A DNA stretch of 64,000 nt from assembly GCF_034929435.1 (NCBI RefSeq), contig NZ_JAYFUM010000025.1, forward strand, positions 1-64,000, in the 5' to 3' direction. The stretch's first letter is position 1. Every line of letters begins with the position of its first letter. The notes beneath the pieces were generated by a model, which worked only from the letters and a program-made list of their open reading frames with translations, ran no database searches and had not been told where the DNA came from. The position numbers and the translations under genes are program-made. This DNA comes from Arcicella rigui (GTDB lineage Bacteria; Bacteroidota; Bacteroidia; Cytophagales; Spirosomataceae). This document shows, piece after piece, positions 63,422 to 64,000 of the stretch.

Positions 63422-63722
63422 TGTGTGCGTGAATACATTTTTAAAACCACAAAAGTATGCTAAATAAAATAGTGGTCTGTTATCGAAATATTATGATATA
63501 TTATTCTTTCAAGAACCAATAGCAAAGCTATATTCAATGCTAATTTCTTAAATTATTTATATTTTTTTATTTTTTCTATAAAAGATTCTATTAAAAAAAT
63601 TCATGAATGATAAATATCAGTTTTCGATACAGTAACCTATAAAGGCTATCAAAATCTTTGAATATATTTGGTCAATACAATAGATTATTTCATTGCACTT
63701 CACATCAATCATTCGTTTCAGT
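63422..63722. other. AT-rich divergent intergenic region
   Basis: No gene is seen between the divergent phosphatase and TolC-family genes. It is very AT-rich around 63,540-63,600. I see no clear terminator or well-spaced -33/-7 promoter pair. Confidence 0.5.
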
Positions 63723-64000
63723 ATGATAATTCCAAAAAATTACATATTTCTCCTGTTTTTACTGTGCTGTTTTCTGAGTAGCCGCAGTACTTTTTCACAA
63801 GTGCCATTCTTGAAATTATCGGATGCCATTCAGATAGGCTTAGAAAATTACAATTCTATCAAAGCCAAAAAGAATTACTTAAAGGCATCGGAAGCCTTAG
63901 TAATAAATGCTCAGAAACAATTTCTGCCCGATGTAACGGCGGCGGTACAAAACAATTACGGAACAGCTAATGGACAGTTCGGTTCTTTGTATCCTTACAG
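63723..64000 (+). CDS. TolC-family outer-membrane efflux protein, cut by the window end
   Basis: The first 92 codons of a gene that runs off the right edge. A signal peptide (about residues 1-26, IFLLFLLCCFLSS, cut near FSQ) is followed by VPFLKLSDAIQIGLENYNS, the standard start of a TolC/OEP repeat, then KASEALVINAQKQFLPDVTA. It is probably the outer-membrane part of an RND or ABC efflux system whose other genes would follow. It is not closely similar in its N-terminus to the short TolC-like gene at 0.9 kb. Confidence 0.82.
   Translation, partial: MIIPKNYIFLLFLLCCFLSSRSTFSQVPFLKLSDAIQIGLENYNSIKAKKNYLKASEALVINAQKQFLPDVTAAVQNNYGTANGQFGSLYPY

Overview
The window is AT-rich bacterial chromosome from the phylum Bacteroidota. 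The evidence is two SusC/SusD-type outer-membrane pairs, a further TonB-dependent receptor, SPOR and Hpt proteins, many Sec lipoproteins and secreted glycosidases, and TAnnTTTG-type -7 promoter elements. The gene style suggests order Cytophagales, perhaps Spirosomaceae (Emticicia/Arcicella-like); this is an inference, because no rRNA or other marker gene is present. I saw no tRNA or rRNA gene, transposase, integrase, phage gene or CRISPR array.

Region 1 (0.4-11.8 kb, plus strand) is an exopolysaccharide locus. In order it holds a solitary Hpt protein, a half-length TolC-like outer-membrane protein, a Wzz-like chain-length protein with a degenerate ATPase domain and a C-terminal SPOR domain, an O-antigen polymerase/ligase-like protein, a GT2 synthase, a 33-codon membrane ORF missed by size cut-offs, a GT4-like transferase, a Wzx flippase, a GT14 transferase and an acyltransferase. 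It closes with a bidirectional terminator at 11.80 kb.

Region 2 (11.8-34 kb, mostly minus strand) is carbohydrate and amino-sugar catabolism. A Gfo/Idh oxidoreductase and a DUF1080 protein are divergent. A polysaccharide-utilisation-like cluster follows: SusC, SusD, GH29 alpha-fucosidase, RidA, a D-serine dehydratase/D-threonine aldolase-family enzyme, an M19 dipeptidase, GH20 hexosaminidase and an alpha/beta hydrolase. A DeoR regulator is divergent from susC. Next come a FucP/NagP-type sugar transporter, a NagB-PIG-L fusion, a ketoglutarate-semialdehyde-type dehydrogenase and a Nudix-like regulator with a broken Nudix box. Together they suggest uptake and breakdown of fucosylated, GlcNAc-containing glycopeptide or muropeptide material.

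Region 3 (34-41.8 kb, plus strand) has a 1265-residue ThuA / sugar dehydrogenase / PKD / cytochrome c protein, a SnoaL-like protein, a GH42 beta-galactosidase and a Tat-exported TIM-barrel isomerase.

Region 4 (41.8-45.3 kb) is the accessory and most unusual part. It has a 27-bp perfect hairpin, a 63-bp tandem repeat built of nested palindromes, a MITE-like element, a tandem pair of near-identical 150-residue membrane proteins of unknown function, an ~83-bp direct repeat bracketing that pair, and an LRR-protein kinase.

Region 5 (45.3-64 kb) holds an N-acyl-D-amino-acid deacylase, a TonB receptor, a second SusC/SusD pair, a cobalamin riboswitch in front of metE, a HigA-like antitoxin without a visible toxin, a SWIM-SNF2 helicase, a GDPD-like/alkaline phosphatase fusion, and the start of another TolC-family gene cut by the window end. 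A family of imperfect palindromic intergenic repeats occurs at five or more places from 17 to 50 kb.
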